Shown: positions 17,864 to 27,178, numbered from the stretch's first letter. The stretch is DNA of 64,000 nt from Cytobacillus suaedae (GCA_014960805.1 CP063163.1:1381584-1445583), one strand, 5' to 3'. Notes: generated by a model from the sequence alone, not told the origin. Program-made: numbers and translations.

Positions 17864-17952
17864 CCTCTCACCAACTTTATTCTTATATTTGTAAAACCAG
17901 TCATGTATAATTACTATAGGATAAAAATGTCAATTTTAAAAGAGGGAATACA

Positions 17953-18507
17953 ATGGAAATGAACCGAAGTGTCTATATCATGCTTACCGACACTGGTACG
18001 TTATTTACAAAATCGATAAAAAAATATACAAAAGCACCTTACAATCATGCTTCGATTGCCTTTGATGCAGAGTTACAAGAAATGTACAGTTTTGGCCGGA
18101 AAAAACCAAGCAACCCCATAAACGGTGGATTTGTGAGGGAAGATGTTTTTAAAGGTACCTATAGTAAATACCCGAATACAACCTGTGTTATTTATAAGTT
18201 AGAAGTGTCCGATCGTGATGTTGAGAAAATGAAACGGGTGATAAACGTCTTCCAGAGAAATAAAAGTAAATTCCTGTATAACCTACTAGGGTTAGTCGGA
18301 GTCTCTCTTAACGAACCTGTAGAATTCAGTAACTCCTATTTCTGCTCGCAGTTCGTTGCAGAAATCCTTCATCGTTCCGGTATTCGGCTATGGGATAAAC
18401 TCCCTGCGCTAGTAACACCAGACGATTTTCGGGACCATCCCCGATTTGAACAAGTATATGAAGGTAAATTATTTGACTATGAACCGGTGAAGAAAAGATA
18501 TCCTTAA
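17953..18507 (+). CDS. Permuted papain-like (YiiX/NlpC-type) protein
   Basis: The 184-residue protein has an early His in the APYNHASIAFD segment and a late Cys in SYFCSQFVAEIL, the order seen in circularly permuted papain-like amidases or lipid-binding proteins of the YiiX/YaeF type. No signal peptide is visible. AGAGGGA precedes the ATG. The substrate is unknown; relatives act on peptidoglycan peptides or lipids. Repeat copy 12 follows 16 bp after the stop. Confidence 0.7.
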   Translation: MEMNRSVYIMLTDTGTLFTKSIKKYTKAPYNHASIAFDAELQEMYSFGRKKPSNPINGGFVREDVFKGTYSKYPNTTCVIYKLEVSDRDVEKMKRVINVFQRNKSKFLYNLLGLVGVSLNEPVEFSNSYFCSQFVAEILHRSGIRLWDKLPALVTPDDFRDHPRFEQVYEGKLFDYEPVKKRYP

Positions 18508-18523
18508 TCAATATGTGTCTTTA

Positions 18524-18575
18524 GGGGCCTGACCCCCAGTGCGTTAAAGCTTTAACGCGCCGGGGGTCAGGCCCC
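18524..18575. repeat. Palindromic repeat copy 12
   Basis: Full consensus copy with left flank ATATGTGTCTTTA, one of the copies in which the left flank mirrors the usual right flank. Confidence 0.95.
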
Positions 18576-18703
18576 TCTTTTTGTATTAGTATTGTATAGG
18601 TATTTATTAGTGGGTCTTTACTACTTGCAATAATAGTGAGGTTGAGATAAAATACGAAAAGATAAGTTATACAAAAATTATACAATAAAGGATGATAATA
18701 CCG

Positions 18704-20014
18704 ATGCTACGGTTTCTGCAATTACATAAAAGTAAAAGTGAACAGTTTGAAGCTACTCTCGAGTTTAATTACAACGATGAATCTATTAATCTGCCAAATG
18801 AGTTACTAGAGATGAGACTCCGTTATATGGGGTTTACAAAAAAACATCTTGATATCCTTGTGGAAATTCAGCCTATTATTATGGAGATAGCCGAAGAGGT
18901 GCTTGACAAGGTACTTGATCATCTCTACACATTTAAACCACTTGAGCGAATTGCAACAACACATTCTACTAGAGAAAGATTAAAGAAGGTTTTTGTCTAT
19001 TATTTTAGCAGTGTGTTTAGCGGAAAAATAGATGAAAAATTTCTTGAAATGCGCAACCGTATTGGGGGAACTCATAATAATGCGGATCTTCCGATTGGGT
19101 GGTTTTTAGCAACCTACCAAACTATGCAAACTCTACTAATTCCAAAGATTGTTGAATGTTATCAGTCTGAACCAAAGAAACTAGCAGATGTACTTTTAGC
19201 TGTAACGCATATTATTAACTTTGACTCGCAGCTTGTTACTGAAAACTATTTAAATAGTAGAATCAATCAAGTGAAGGAGCTAACCAATAAAACGTTAGAG
19301 CTACAGAAGGAAATGACGTCTATGAGTCAGGAACTTGCCGCATCAGTAGAACAGACGGATGCTTCTATATTTGAAACGACTCAAAAAGCTGAACAAATAA
19401 AATCTGAAACACATAACACTGAAAAAAGTAGTAAAAACTTATTAAATCTATCGAATGAAAACGAAAAGCAAATGGAAAAATTAACAACATCTTTCTCAGA
19501 ATTAAAGAAGACAATAGGTGAATCGATTCAAGTTACGGATGTAGTAAAGCAAATTACGAATACAATATCCGATATGACCAAGCAAATCGAAGGAATCGCT
19601 GATCAAACGAATTTATTAGCACTTAATGCATCCATTGAGGCAGCTAGAGCTGGAGATCATGGTAAAGGATTTGCGGTAGTTGCTCAAGAAGTTAGAAAGC
19701 TTTCGGAGAATACGAAAACTATGAGTAATGCAATTGTTGAATCTATTCAAAAAAGTAACCAACAAATTAATGACTTAAGTAGTCGTATGAATGAGATGAG
19801 TGTATCATCTGAAAGTTCGCAACAAGAGATCGATCGAGTAAAAGGTGGTCTTCAAACGGTTAAAATGGAGATGGAGAACTACATAGATATGTTCTCACGT
19901 AATAAGAAGGATTTAGATTATATTGTAGAGTCAATTAGCGAGATTAAAGGTACCATGACGGGGATTTCCACATTATCATCTGATTTACTTTATAAAGCCG
20001 AGAGTATGCAGTAA
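18704..20014 (+). CDS. Globin-coupled methyl-accepting sensor, HemAT-like
   Basis: A soluble 436-residue oxygen sensor. Residues ~35-190 are the sensor globin; His124 (in [11 protein letters not shown]) is the expected haem ligand, one place from His123 of B. subtilis HemAT. A coiled linker follows, then the chemotaxis signalling domain with the conserved tip [20 protein letters not shown]. No membrane span is present. ATG at 18704 is about nine bases after AAAGGATG; ATG 18692 is inside that site. It would signal to CheA. Its neighbour is the TGA-containing thioredoxin-like gene. Confidence 0.92.
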   Translation: MLRFLQLHKSKSEQFEATLEFNYNDESINLPNELLEMRLRYMGFTKKHLDILVEIQPIIMEIAEEVLDKVLDHLYTFKPLERIATTHSTRERLKKVFVYYFSSVFSGKIDEKFLEMRNRIGGTHNNADLPIGWFLATYQTMQTLLIPKIVECYQSEPKKLADVLLAVTHIINFDSQLVTENYLNSRINQVKELTNKTLELQKEMTSMSQELAASVEQTDASIFETTQKAEQIKSETHNTEKSSKNLLNLSNENEKQMEKLTTSFSELKKTIGESIQVTDVVKQITNTISDMTKQIEGIADQTNLLALNASIEAARAGDHGKGFAVVAQEVRKLSENTKTMSNAIVESIQKSNQQINDLSSRMNEMSVSSESSQQEIDRVKGGLQTVKMEMENYIDMFSRNKKDLDYIVESISEIKGTMTGISTLSSDLLYKAESMQ

Positions 20015-20128
20015 AATCTTTCGAATCGCACTGCCGTTATCTGATAATTTTTGTTAGTAACAGAGACCAATTTTTTTGTATTATTTCCTACCATTGTTTA
20101 AACTAAAAGGAGAAAGGTGGGATTTAGT

Positions 20129-20902
20129 ATGTTGTTACAAACGATACCGAATATCCAGCTCCCTGATTTGGACGGGAACCAAGTATCATTGGATCATTAT
20201 AAAGGGAAGAATACGCTCATTTTCATGTGGGCTTCATGGTGACGATGTAGAGATCAACTGCCTGGATGGCAGGATTTTTATGAAAAGTATAAAAATGAGG
20301 GATTTGAATTTTTATCTGTATCTGTCGATATTCAAGGAGCAGAAGTCGTAAAACCTTATGCAAAAGATAGATCGTTTACTACAGTCATAGACTCTGAAAA
20401 TGTCTTTGCGAATCTCTTTGGTTTTAAAATAGTTCCAAATGGAATTTTTATTGATAAAAATGGAGTGATCCGCCTCATTAAACAAGGGTTTCAAATTTCG
20501 AATGAGGAACATACAGAAGCGGTTAGACAACTACTTAAAGGTGAAGTTGAAAAAGTCGTTTTAGATGACCAGTATTATAATCCAACTACCAAAGAAAGTG
20601 ATATTGAAATCCAACTAGCTCAAACGAAGTTTAAACTAGGAATGGAATACGCTAGAAATGGTAAAAAAGAAGAAGCCTTAAAAGAGCTTGATGAAGCTTT
20701 ACTATTGGATAGTGATAATTTCTTAATTCGAAAACAACGTTGGTATATTCGACACCCGGAAAAATTTTCCCCAACCATTGATGTTGAATGGCAACAAAAG
20801 CAACTTGAAAAAGAGAAAGCAGAAGAAGCACAACGAAAAGGTGAAGATTGTGGTCCGGATGGTTGTGTGATTCCGGGGACGCAAGATTCTAAAAGTGAAT
20901 AG
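20129..20902 (+). CDS. Thioredoxin-like protein with in-frame TGA, putative selenoprotein
   Basis: Read with TGA (20240-20242) as a sense codon, the gene gives 257 residues: a TlpA/redoxin-type thioredoxin fold (IPNIQLPDLDGNQVSLDHYK, then MWASW-U-RCRDQLPGW, FLSVSVDIQG, KIVPNGIFIDKNG), a TPR-like helix pair near 150-185 and a tail with CGPDGC (Cys241, Cys246). The TGA is codon 38, exactly where the first redox Cys of WASWC motifs sits; Cys40 follows two places later (UxC). The 219 codons after the TGA are free of other damage, and a SECIS-like hairpin follows. AAAGGTGG precedes the ATG. Alternatives are a single-base nonsense mutation or a sequence error. Sec machinery genes are not in the window. 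Confidence 0.7.
20246..20282 (+). promoter_or_regulatory. Candidate bacterial SECIS element
   Basis: CTGCC (20258-20262) and GGCAG (20268-20272) close a TGGAT loop; below a two-base AA bulge, AGATC (20251-20255) pairs with GATTT (20273-20277) with one G-U, and further weak pairs reach towards the TGA. The loop GG is 22 and 23 bases after the TGA. Loop size, a G in the first two loop bases and the distance all fit the published bacterial SECIS consensus. Confidence 0.6.
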
Positions 20903-20923
20903 AACCGTAGTGGGTTCCCTTTG

Positions 20924-20955
20924 AGCAGACGAGACAATGTTCGTCTGCTTTTCTT
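20924..20955 (+). terminator. Intrinsic terminator
   Basis: AGCAGACGA (20924-20932) pairs with TCGTCTGCT (20941-20949) and is followed by TTTTCTT. It ends the thioredoxin-like gene, which suggests that the gene is expressed as a unit in spite of the TGA. Confidence 0.85.
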
Positions 20956-21027
20956 AAACTTTAATGCTTTTTCAAAACGATGATACAATAGTTGTAAGTA
21001 ATGACTGTATGGGAGGGTAAAGATACC

Positions 21028-22272
21028 ATGGCAACTTTATCAATTAATCAATCAAGGCTTCAAGAACGAATCGAAAAGCTAAGTGAAATAGGTAGAACAA
21101 AGGACAATGGTGTGGAACGAATTGCTTTAAGTGAAGAGGACAAGGTTGGACATTTGCTTTTGTCCGAGTGGATGAGAGAAGCTGGACTATCGGTTCGTCA
21201 TGATCACTTTGGTAATTTAATAGGTAGAAAAGAAGGGACAGATCCTAGTTTACCTGTTATTATGGTCGGATCTCATACAGATTCTGTACGAAATGGTGGG
21301 AAATTTGATGGTGTAATTGGGGTTCTTGCTGGGATTGAAATTGCTCAGATGATTACTGAGGCAGGGATTTCACACCAACACCCTCTTGAAGTCGTTTCCT
21401 TTTGTGAGGAAGAGGGCTCACGATTTAACGATGGTATATTTGGAAGTAGAGGGATGGTTGGGAAGGTTACTCAACAGGACCTACAAAAAGTAGATGATAA
21501 CCACATCACGAGATTTGAAGCATTGCAGAATTTCGGTTTTGGCATTAATCCATTATTAATAGAGGAATCAGTTAGGAAACAAGGTGAGATTAAATATTTC
21601 TTTGAGATGCATATTGAACAAGGCCCATTACTTGAGAGCAAAAACATCCCAGTCGGAATCGTAAGTGGGATTGCAGGGCCGGCATGGTTTAAGGTTAAGT
21701 TGACCGGAGAAGCGGGGCATGCTGGCACTGTTCCAATGAATCTTAGAAAAGATCCATTGGTTGGGGCAGCTGAGATAATATCTGAGATTGAAAGAGTCTG
21801 TGGAAGTGATCCTTCTGTACCTACAGTTGGGACTGTTGGTCGTATACAATGTCTGCCTGGTGGTACAAATATTATCCCAAGCACAGTTGAATTTACGATG
21901 GATATTCGTGACATTGACTTAGATAGAAGAAATGAAGCAATCAAGCAGGTTATGAAGAAAATCGAAGAGGTATGCCACAATCGAGGACTTCAATATGATA
22001 TTGAGAAAAATGTGGACGCAGCTCCAGTTCGTTGCTCTGAAGAAATCATTCAAACGTTTGAAACAGTTTGTAGTGAAAATGGAGTAGATGCACCAGTCAT
22101 GGTCAGTGGAGCAGGTCATGATGCAATGTTCATGGCAGACATAACTGAAGTCGGGATGATCTTTGTCCGCTCTCGAGATGGAATCAGCCACCATCCAGAA
22201 GAATGGACAGATATCGAGGATATAACCGTAGGAACCAAAATCATGCTCGAAGCAGTCCTTAAACATTTATAG
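21028..22272 (+). CDS. N-carbamoyl-L-amino acid hydrolase / allantoate amidohydrolase (M20)
   Basis: This 414-residue zinc enzyme belongs to the M20 amidase/hydantoinase-carbamylase group. Metal ligands are seen in VGSHTDSV, GGKFDGVIG, CEEEGSRF and FEMHIEQGP, and the lid-domain substrate residues in AGHAGTVPM and PGGTNIIPS. Members remove carbamoyl groups from amino acids or act on ureido compounds in purine breakdown. GGGAGGGT precedes the ATG at 21028; an earlier ATG at 21001 lacks a site. No hydantoinase neighbour is present, so the exact substrate is open. Confidence 0.88.
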   Translation: MATLSINQSRLQERIEKLSEIGRTKDNGVERIALSEEDKVGHLLLSEWMREAGLSVRHDHFGNLIGRKEGTDPSLPVIMVGSHTDSVRNGGKFDGVIGVLAGIEIAQMITEAGISHQHPLEVVSFCEEEGSRFNDGIFGSRGMVGKVTQQDLQKVDDNHITRFEALQNFGFGINPLLIEESVRKQGEIKYFFEMHIEQGPLLESKNIPVGIVSGIAGPAWFKVKLTGEAGHAGTVPMNLRKDPLVGAAEIISEIERVCGSDPSVPTVGTVGRIQCLPGGTNIIPSTVEFTMDIRDIDLDRRNEAIKQVMKKIEEVCHNRGLQYDIEKNVDAAPVRCSEEIIQTFETVCSENGVDAPVMVSGAGHDAMFMADITEVGMIFVRSRDGISHHPEEWTDIEDITVGTKIMLEAVLKHL

Positions 22273-22286
22273 AGATTATGTCTTTC

Positions 22287-22338
22287 GGGGCCTGACCCCC
22301 GGTGCGTTAAAGCGTTAACGCACTGGGGGTCAGGCCCC
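22287..22338. repeat. Palindromic repeat copy 13
   Basis: Copy with centre GCGTTAAAGCGTTAACGC, 14 bp after the carbamoylase stop. Left flank ATTATGTCTTTC and right flank TTTTGTCATATTA mirror each other, so the inverted repeat extends to about 80 bp. Confidence 0.95.
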
Positions 22339-22463
22339 TTTTGTCATATTATGTTCCCTCTTTACTTGGTCGTTGAACCTCATGTATAGTGAAATGGTGG
22401 ATATTTATCCATAATTTTCAAAAAATACTACCGGTAATGGTAGAAGAAGAGGGGGAGATGTTA

Positions 22464-22526
22464 ATGATTAAGGGACAAAACAAGGCATACAATGGTAAGG
22501 ATGAGAGTAGGAATTGGAAGACCTAG
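22464..22526 (+). CDS. Possible 20-residue leader peptide
   Basis: ATG at 22464 is well placed after GAGGGGGAG and opens a 20-codon frame (MIKGQNKAYNGKDESRNWKT) ending 24 bp before the large GNAT fusion gene. The good ribosome binding site is the only support; it may be a non-functional frame or the N-terminal relic of another gene. Confidence 0.25.
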   Translation: MIKGQNKAYNGKDESRNWKT

Positions 22527-22550
22527 TAAAGGTTAATGGAGGAATATAGA

Positions 22551-25500
22551 ATGGAACAAACAAAACAAAAGATAGAAATAATTGAGTATCATGAAGGTTT
22601 AGCAGCGGGTGTAGCGGAAATGTGGAATCTTAGCCGGGACGGTTGGGGTGGAGATTCCCATGTGACAACTGAGGAAAAGGTACGCGTACAAGAAGCGAAT
22701 TCTAGTAATCTAAATCTCTATTTAGCAATGGACGGAGACAAGGTAGTTGGGTATTGCGGTCTTTCTGAGTATCGTGAAGACGAAGGTGCACTTTACATAC
22801 CTTTGTTAAATGTCCGAACAGACTATCATGGGAAGAAAATTGGGAAGCTGCTTGTTTTAAAAGCGTTAGAACGTGCGGTTGAGTTGAATTGGCCAAGGCT
22901 AGATTTATATACATGGCCAGGTAATTCCAAAGCGGTTCCATTGTATAAAAAGTGCGGATTCTTCTGGGAAGATCGTGACGATACAACACATCTAATGAAC
23001 TTTATGCCAACAGTTCTAAATACGGAAGCAATTAAAGATTATTTTGCAAACGTAGATTGGTATGATGCTAGCACGAGAGTGATTGAAGTTACACCAGATG
23101 GGAAAAAAGAGAATGATTTCACCTACTACGAGTACAAGTGGGATTCAAACGGTGATGAGCTACGACTAGAATTTGAACGTACTGGACGTGGACTTAGATC
23201 AATTGAGACGACTGACTACTCGATTACGGTAGAAGTTGAAAACTTCACTTTAGTTTGTGATGCAGCCTACAAAGTTCGTTATTATATAAAAAGTAAGTCT
23301 GGAAAACCACTTCAACTTGATATTAAAGGAAAAGACCATAAGATTGTTCGCTATTCCTATGAGCAGTCCATATCTGTAGAGGGAGAGACTGTTCTTGAAG
23401 CGACTTTTCACCTTGAAAATCTAGCAGAAGAACAAAGTAACTGGAGAACTCACCCTTCCGTTGTAACAAATATGCTGATTAACGGGAAAGAGGCAACGTT
23501 TGCGGTTGGTATTTTACCGAAATTGCCTGCAAAACTTACAGGTGTTGTCCCAGGTGCTCAGTGCTACTTGAATGAAGAGGCTGTATTTTATCTTGACCTA
23601 CAAAATAACTTTAGTGAATCAGCGAGCTTTACATTGACTGTACCAGAAAATGAACTAGTTTCCTTAAAGCAATCTGAGTTTAGCGTAACACTTGATTCAA
23701 AAGGAAAGACTTCGATTCCAGTGCCTTACACTCTTTTACAACATGGATTTTATGCACCTGTTATTGAGGTTGCTGTCGAAAGGGAAAATGGAGGCAGTCA
23801 GCAATTTATCAAACAAATTGGTATCGGGTTCAAAGGTTTAGGCGCACGGTTTTCCGGAGAATGTGATGACTACTGGCACATTTATAATGGCTTGTATCAT
23901 TTATATCTAAGTAAATTTGACAATAAACTAATCCCAGGCAGAACGACAAAGAAATCGCAAGCGACAATGTTTATGTATCCTAAACTTGGGAAGCCTTACT
24001 CAAGTGAGTTATCAAAACGTAAACCTAGTTTCGTAGAGTATAAGGAAGAAAACGGTGCGATGGTATTGTATGCAACGTACAAATCATCCGATTTTGCAAA
24101 TGTGGAATTGGTAAGTGTGTCTAAGCTTTATGGTGAAGGATTATTAGAGCAATCTTACCTTGTGCGTAATTATAATACGTCAGACACAGCAGATCCAGTA
24201 TGGATTTACCAGCCAATCTATCATGAGTTGTATAAGCCAATTCTCCCTATGAAGGGTCAGGTTTTAAAAGTGGAAGATCAAGCCTACTCGGATTATGGTG
24301 TATGGAATAGTGCGGATCTAAGTGAAAACTGGTTATTCTCTCGTCATGATTCCTATGCGCATGGAGTCACATGGCCTAAAGATGCCAAAGTAAACTTTGA
24401 AACTTGGTATTTCTACGTAGAGCATAGCCTTGGCAATATCCCAGCAAATGGTGAGATTAGTACGAAGCCTGTTTATCATTCGTTAGGGGCCTACCAAACT
24501 TGGGAAGAGTTTAGAGAATTTGCTTTGAAAAAAACGATGAGAACCGCAGTAACGGTGGATGATCTTTTTTTACAAAAAAATGAACTAGATCTTAAGTTAG
24601 TAGATCGAAAAGCGAACTATATCCAGGGAGAAGTTGTCCTAAACGGTAAAACAGTAATTGTATCGGCAGAGGACGAAAAACGAGAAGTCCATGCTGCAAT
24701 TGGGATAGATACTACACCTCTATCAACAGTAGTAGCAGAATATGAGATTAATGGGATTAAAGATTGTAAAAAAGCTCTAAACATCAATCCTTCGAACCAA
24801 CCCATCATAGTTCAAAAAGAAATGAGAGATGGAGTTGAAGTACTTACAGCCAGCAATGAAGAAATTTCAATTGCTGCAGCAGAAGGCTTTTACCCTGCAT
24901 TATTCTCTTTAAAAGTGAACGAGAAGGAATGGTTAGATACGTCATTCCCAGTACTTAAACCGAAATCATGGTGGAATCCATGGAGTGGAGGGATTCGTTC
25001 AGCCTTAGAAGGAATCAATAATAAATCTTTTACGAAAGAGAGTACAATTGTTGGTGAAGGAAAGCTTGAGGACCAAGAAGGAAGAGTGTGGAAGGGTCTT
25101 AAGCTTTCGACTGTGTTCACTGAAAATGAGACGTATAAAGGACTAGGAATTCACCAATACTACGTGATGCTGCCAGGTATTCCAGTAGTCGCATTTGTTA
25201 CAAAAATCACTCAGAATACAGGAACCTATTTTAACTATAAAAAATGGTTTACGGAGTGCAGTTTCCAACTTGGTTGGGTACAAAATGTGGAAAGTGATAG
25301 AAAGTATATTGCTGGAAAAACTGAGTTTTTAGCAGGATTATCAGAGCATACAATTATTGGTTCAACTACTGATGAACAGGTGCTTCAGGTAGTCGCTGAG
25401 CATGAGGCAGTAAATGTTGAATCTTATATAAACAAAGAGGTTATGTTATATGCTATTTGGAGAGAAATACAAATGGCAAATGAAACAGAGCTATTATCAT

Positions 25501-25601
25501 CTCCATCCTTCATTATTGGATCAGATAAAATTATAAGCTCAGATGAAGTAAAAGACTTACAACGAATGACATTTAAAGAGGTAGAAGATGAAAATAATTG
25601 A
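22551..25601 (+). CDS. GNAT domain fused to a large beta-rich protein
   Basis: The 1016-residue protein starts with a GNAT acetyltransferase (about 1-155; acetyl-CoA loop near VRTDYHGKKIGKLLVLKALE, then SKAVPLYKKCGFFWEDRDDT). The remaining ~860 residues are rich in strands and aromatic residues (WWNPWSGG, HQYYVMLPGIPVVAF), with no signal peptide, and look like a chain of beta-sandwich domains of carbohydrate-active or peptide-modifying type; no catalytic motif is recognised. ATG at 22551 follows GGAGGAATATA. The end overlaps the amidohydrolase gene by 14 bp, so the two are coupled and may act on the same substrate. Confidence 0.65.
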   Translation: MEQTKQKIEIIEYHEGLAAGVAEMWNLSRDGWGGDSHVTTEEKVRVQEANSSNLNLYLAMDGDKVVGYCGLSEYREDEGALYIPLLNVRTDYHGKKIGKLLVLKALERAVELNWPRLDLYTWPGNSKAVPLYKKCGFFWEDRDDTTHLMNFMPTVLNTEAIKDYFANVDWYDASTRVIEVTPDGKKENDFTYYEYKWDSNGDELRLEFERTGRGLRSIETTDYSITVEVENFTLVCDAAYKVRYYIKSKSGKPLQLDIKGKDHKIVRYSYEQSISVEGETVLEATFHLENLAEEQSNWRTHPSVVTNMLINGKEATFAVGILPKLPAKLTGVVPGAQCYLNEEAVFYLDLQNNFSESASFTLTVPENELVSLKQSEFSVTLDSKGKTSIPVPYTLLQHGFYAPVIEVAVERENGGSQQFIKQIGIGFKGLGARFSGECDDYWHIYNGLYHLYLSKFDNKLIPGRTTKKSQATMFMYPKLGKPYSSELSKRKPSFVEYKEENGAMVLYATYKSSDFANVELVSVSKLYGEGLLEQSYLVRNYNTSDTADPVWIYQPIYHELYKPILPMKGQVLKVEDQAYSDYGVWNSADLSENWLFSRHDSYAHGVTWPKDAKVNFETWYFYVEHSLGNIPANGEISTKPVYHSLGAYQTWEEFREFALKKTMRTAVTVDDLFLQKNELDLKLVDRKANYIQGEVVLNGKTVIVSAEDEKREVHAAIGIDTTPLSTVVAEYEINGIKDCKKALNINPSNQPIIVQKEMRDGVEVLTASNEEISIAAAEGFYPALFSLKVNEKEWLDTSFPVLKPKSWWNPWSGGIRSALEGINNKSFTKESTIVGEGKLEDQEGRVWKGLKLSTVFTENETYKGLGIHQYYVMLPGIPVVAFVTKITQNTGTYFNYKKWFTECSFQLGWVQNVESDRKYIAGKTEFLAGLSEHTIIGSTTDEQVLQVVAEHEAVNVESYINKEVMLYAIWREIQMANETELLSSPSFIIGSDKIISSDEVKDLQRMTFKEVEDENN

Positions 25602-26439
25602 CGCGCATATTCACTATTCGGATATTAAAAGTTTTCACCAAACAGCTACTGACATATCGAAAGTAGATTATTCGTTTGAGGGCATTCAAAAGGAGTTTGC
25701 GGAGAATAATGTCGTTTTAGGTATTGCGATGGGTGTTACTGAGACAGCTGGGGAAGGTTTTCCTGACTCGGCTTCCTCTTCTCCTATGGGTATTGATTTA
25801 ACACCTGACATTCCAAAAAACATTGTGTATTGTGCCGGAATTAATCCATTTAAATTAGATGAGGCAGCCCTAGCACAATTGGAAAAAGATGTTCAAAAGC
25901 CGGAATGTGTCGGCATTAAAATTTACTTAGGGTATTATCCTTATTATGCTTATGATGATGTGTATGAACCTGTTTATGCGATTGCTAAGAAATACAATGT
26001 GCCAGTTGTTTATCATACAGGCGATACATACTCAGAACGGGGGAGACTTCGTTTCTCGCATCCACTAGCAATCGATGAAGTAGCGGTAAAGCACAGAGAG
26101 ATGACGATCATGATGGCTCATTTTGGGGACCCATGGGTACTTGATGGGGCAGAGGTTGTTTACAAAAATTCAAATGTCTACGCGGATCTTTCTGGACTTG
26201 TTGTTGGAGCAGATGGAGACATCAAACGTTTACAGGACACTAGATTCTTTGATCATCTATTGCATGCCTTAACGTTTACTAATAACTATGAGAAATTCCT
26301 ATTTGGAACCGATTGGCCACTAACCCCAATTAAACCATACATCGAATTTATCAAAGACATCATTCCAGAAGAATACCATGAAGACGTATTCTACAACACG
26401 GCATTAAAAGTGTTTCCTAAAATCAAAGCATTTTTATAG
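25588..26439 (+). CDS. Amidohydrolase (amidohydrolase-2 family)
   Basis: This 283-residue TIM-barrel metal hydrolase has the N-terminal IDAHIHYSD metal motif, a Lys/strand segment VGIKIYLGYY, VVYHTGDTYSERG, MMAHFGDPW and the terminal FGTDWPLTP Asp. Members decarboxylate or hydrolyse aromatic and cyclic acids or lactones. The gene starts inside the end of the GNAT fusion gene (AGAGGTAGAAG ribosome site in that gene), which points to stoichiometric expression. The substrate is unknown. Confidence 0.8.
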   Translation: MKIIDAHIHYSDIKSFHQTATDISKVDYSFEGIQKEFAENNVVLGIAMGVTETAGEGFPDSASSSPMGIDLTPDIPKNIVYCAGINPFKLDEAALAQLEKDVQKPECVGIKIYLGYYPYYAYDDVYEPVYAIAKKYNVPVVYHTGDTYSERGRLRFSHPLAIDEVAVKHREMTIMMAHFGDPWVLDGAEVVYKNSNVYADLSGLVVGADGDIKRLQDTRFFDHLLHALTFTNNYEKFLFGTDWPLTPIKPYIEFIKDIIPEEYHEDVFYNTALKVFPKIKAFL

Positions 26440-26445
26440 AAAAAT

Positions 26446-26497
26446 GGGGCCTGACCCCCGGCGCGTTAAAGCTTTAACGTACTGGGGGTCAGGCCCT
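26446..26497. repeat. Palindromic repeat copy 14
   Basis: Copy 6 bp after the amidohydrolase stop; the right arm ends GGCCCTT, and the flank TTGTCACAACTT follows. A centre change (AACGTACT) is partly unpaired. Confidence 0.94.
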
Positions 26498-26566
26498 TGT
26501 TGTCACAACTTGAATGTGACTCTTTCATAAAATAAGGTATAATCAATGGTAAAAGGAGATGAGGAA

Positions 26567-26788
26567 ATGGCCATAAAAAGAGAAGATATTCATAAATTAA
26601 TTGAAAGTGTACCAGATGAAAAGTTATCGGATCTAGCGAAGTTAATTAAGCTTTTATCAATACCAGAAGTTGAGCCTTCTGAATTAGAAGTAGAGGCTAT
26701 TAAAGAAGCCCAAAAGGAATACAAGAATGGTAAAACTCATTCATACACAATTGATGAATTACGAAAGGAATTCTTGGATAATGAGTAG
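26567..26788 (+). CDS. Antitoxin of a RelE/ParE-type module
   Basis: A 73-residue acidic helical protein (MAIKREDIHKLIESVPDEKL; later EVEAIKEAQKEYKNGKTHSY and a DELRKEFLDNE tail). The order, size and 8-bp overlap (ATGAGTAG) with a RelE-like frame are typical of antitoxins that bind DNA with the N-terminal half and the toxin with the C-terminal half. AAAGGAGA precedes the ATG. A TATAAT box (26538-26543) with TGTGAC 17 bp upstream is the likely promoter. Confidence 0.7.
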   Translation: MAIKREDIHKLIESVPDEKLSDLAKLIKLLSIPEVEPSELEVEAIKEAQKEYKNGKTHSYTIDELRKEFLDNE

Positions 26789-27051
26789 ATACACACTTGA
26801 ATTATCTAAGAGTTCTAAAAAGTTCCTTCAAAAAAAACGATAGGGTAACAAGAGAAAGGATAATTAACGTTATACATGCTCTAACTGAAAATCCTTTTTC
26901 CTATCCAGGAATGATTAAACTATCTGGTTTTGATGATACTTATAGGGTTAGAGTAGGTAAATCTAGGTTGATTTATCAGGTTTATGATGAAAAGTTATTA
27001 ATCTTTATTCAGGATATAGATAGCCATGGTGATATCTATAAACACATTTAG
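26781..27051 (+). pseudogene. RelE/ParE-type toxin, frameshifted at an A8 tract
   Basis: From ATG 26781 the frame reads MSRYTLELSKSSKKFLQKKR and stops at TAG. One base on, the other frame continues without a break (DRVTRERIINVIHALTENPF, DTYRVRVGKSRLIYQVY, then HGDIYKHI), which is the RelE core with its RVGxxRLIY strand. The break is at eight A bases (26830-26837); seven would restore the frame. It may be inactive, a slippage-controlled toxin, or a homopolymer error. RelE-like toxins cleave mRNA on the ribosome; ParE-like ones block gyrase. Confidence 0.7.
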
Positions 27052-27145
27052 CGCTATTACATTCAATCGTCTAGTAAAACTCCAATACCTCTGCAGTATA
27101 ATTCTTCAAAACTATCTCTCTTCAACAGCATCCGACCATTAAAAA

Positions 27146-27178
27146 CAAACTGAGCCCCATTAGTTAAGACTCAGTTTG
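27146..27178. terminator. Weak terminator hairpin
   Basis: CAAACTGAG (27146-27154) pairs with CTCAGTTTG (27170-27178) between the toxin gene and the convergent CAP gene. The following T tract is poor (CCTAAGTTTT). Confidence 0.5.

Noticed and set aside
20076-20351. A 91-residue frame overlapping the thioredoxin-like gene
   Set aside because: It is in another frame, its sequence is Cys/Lys/Arg-rich without any fold pattern, and it only exists because the real frame carries a TGA.
21471-21980. A 169-residue minus-strand frame inside the carbamoylase gene
   Set aside because: It is the antisense shadow of a well supported metalloenzyme and has no ribosome binding site or recognisable domain.
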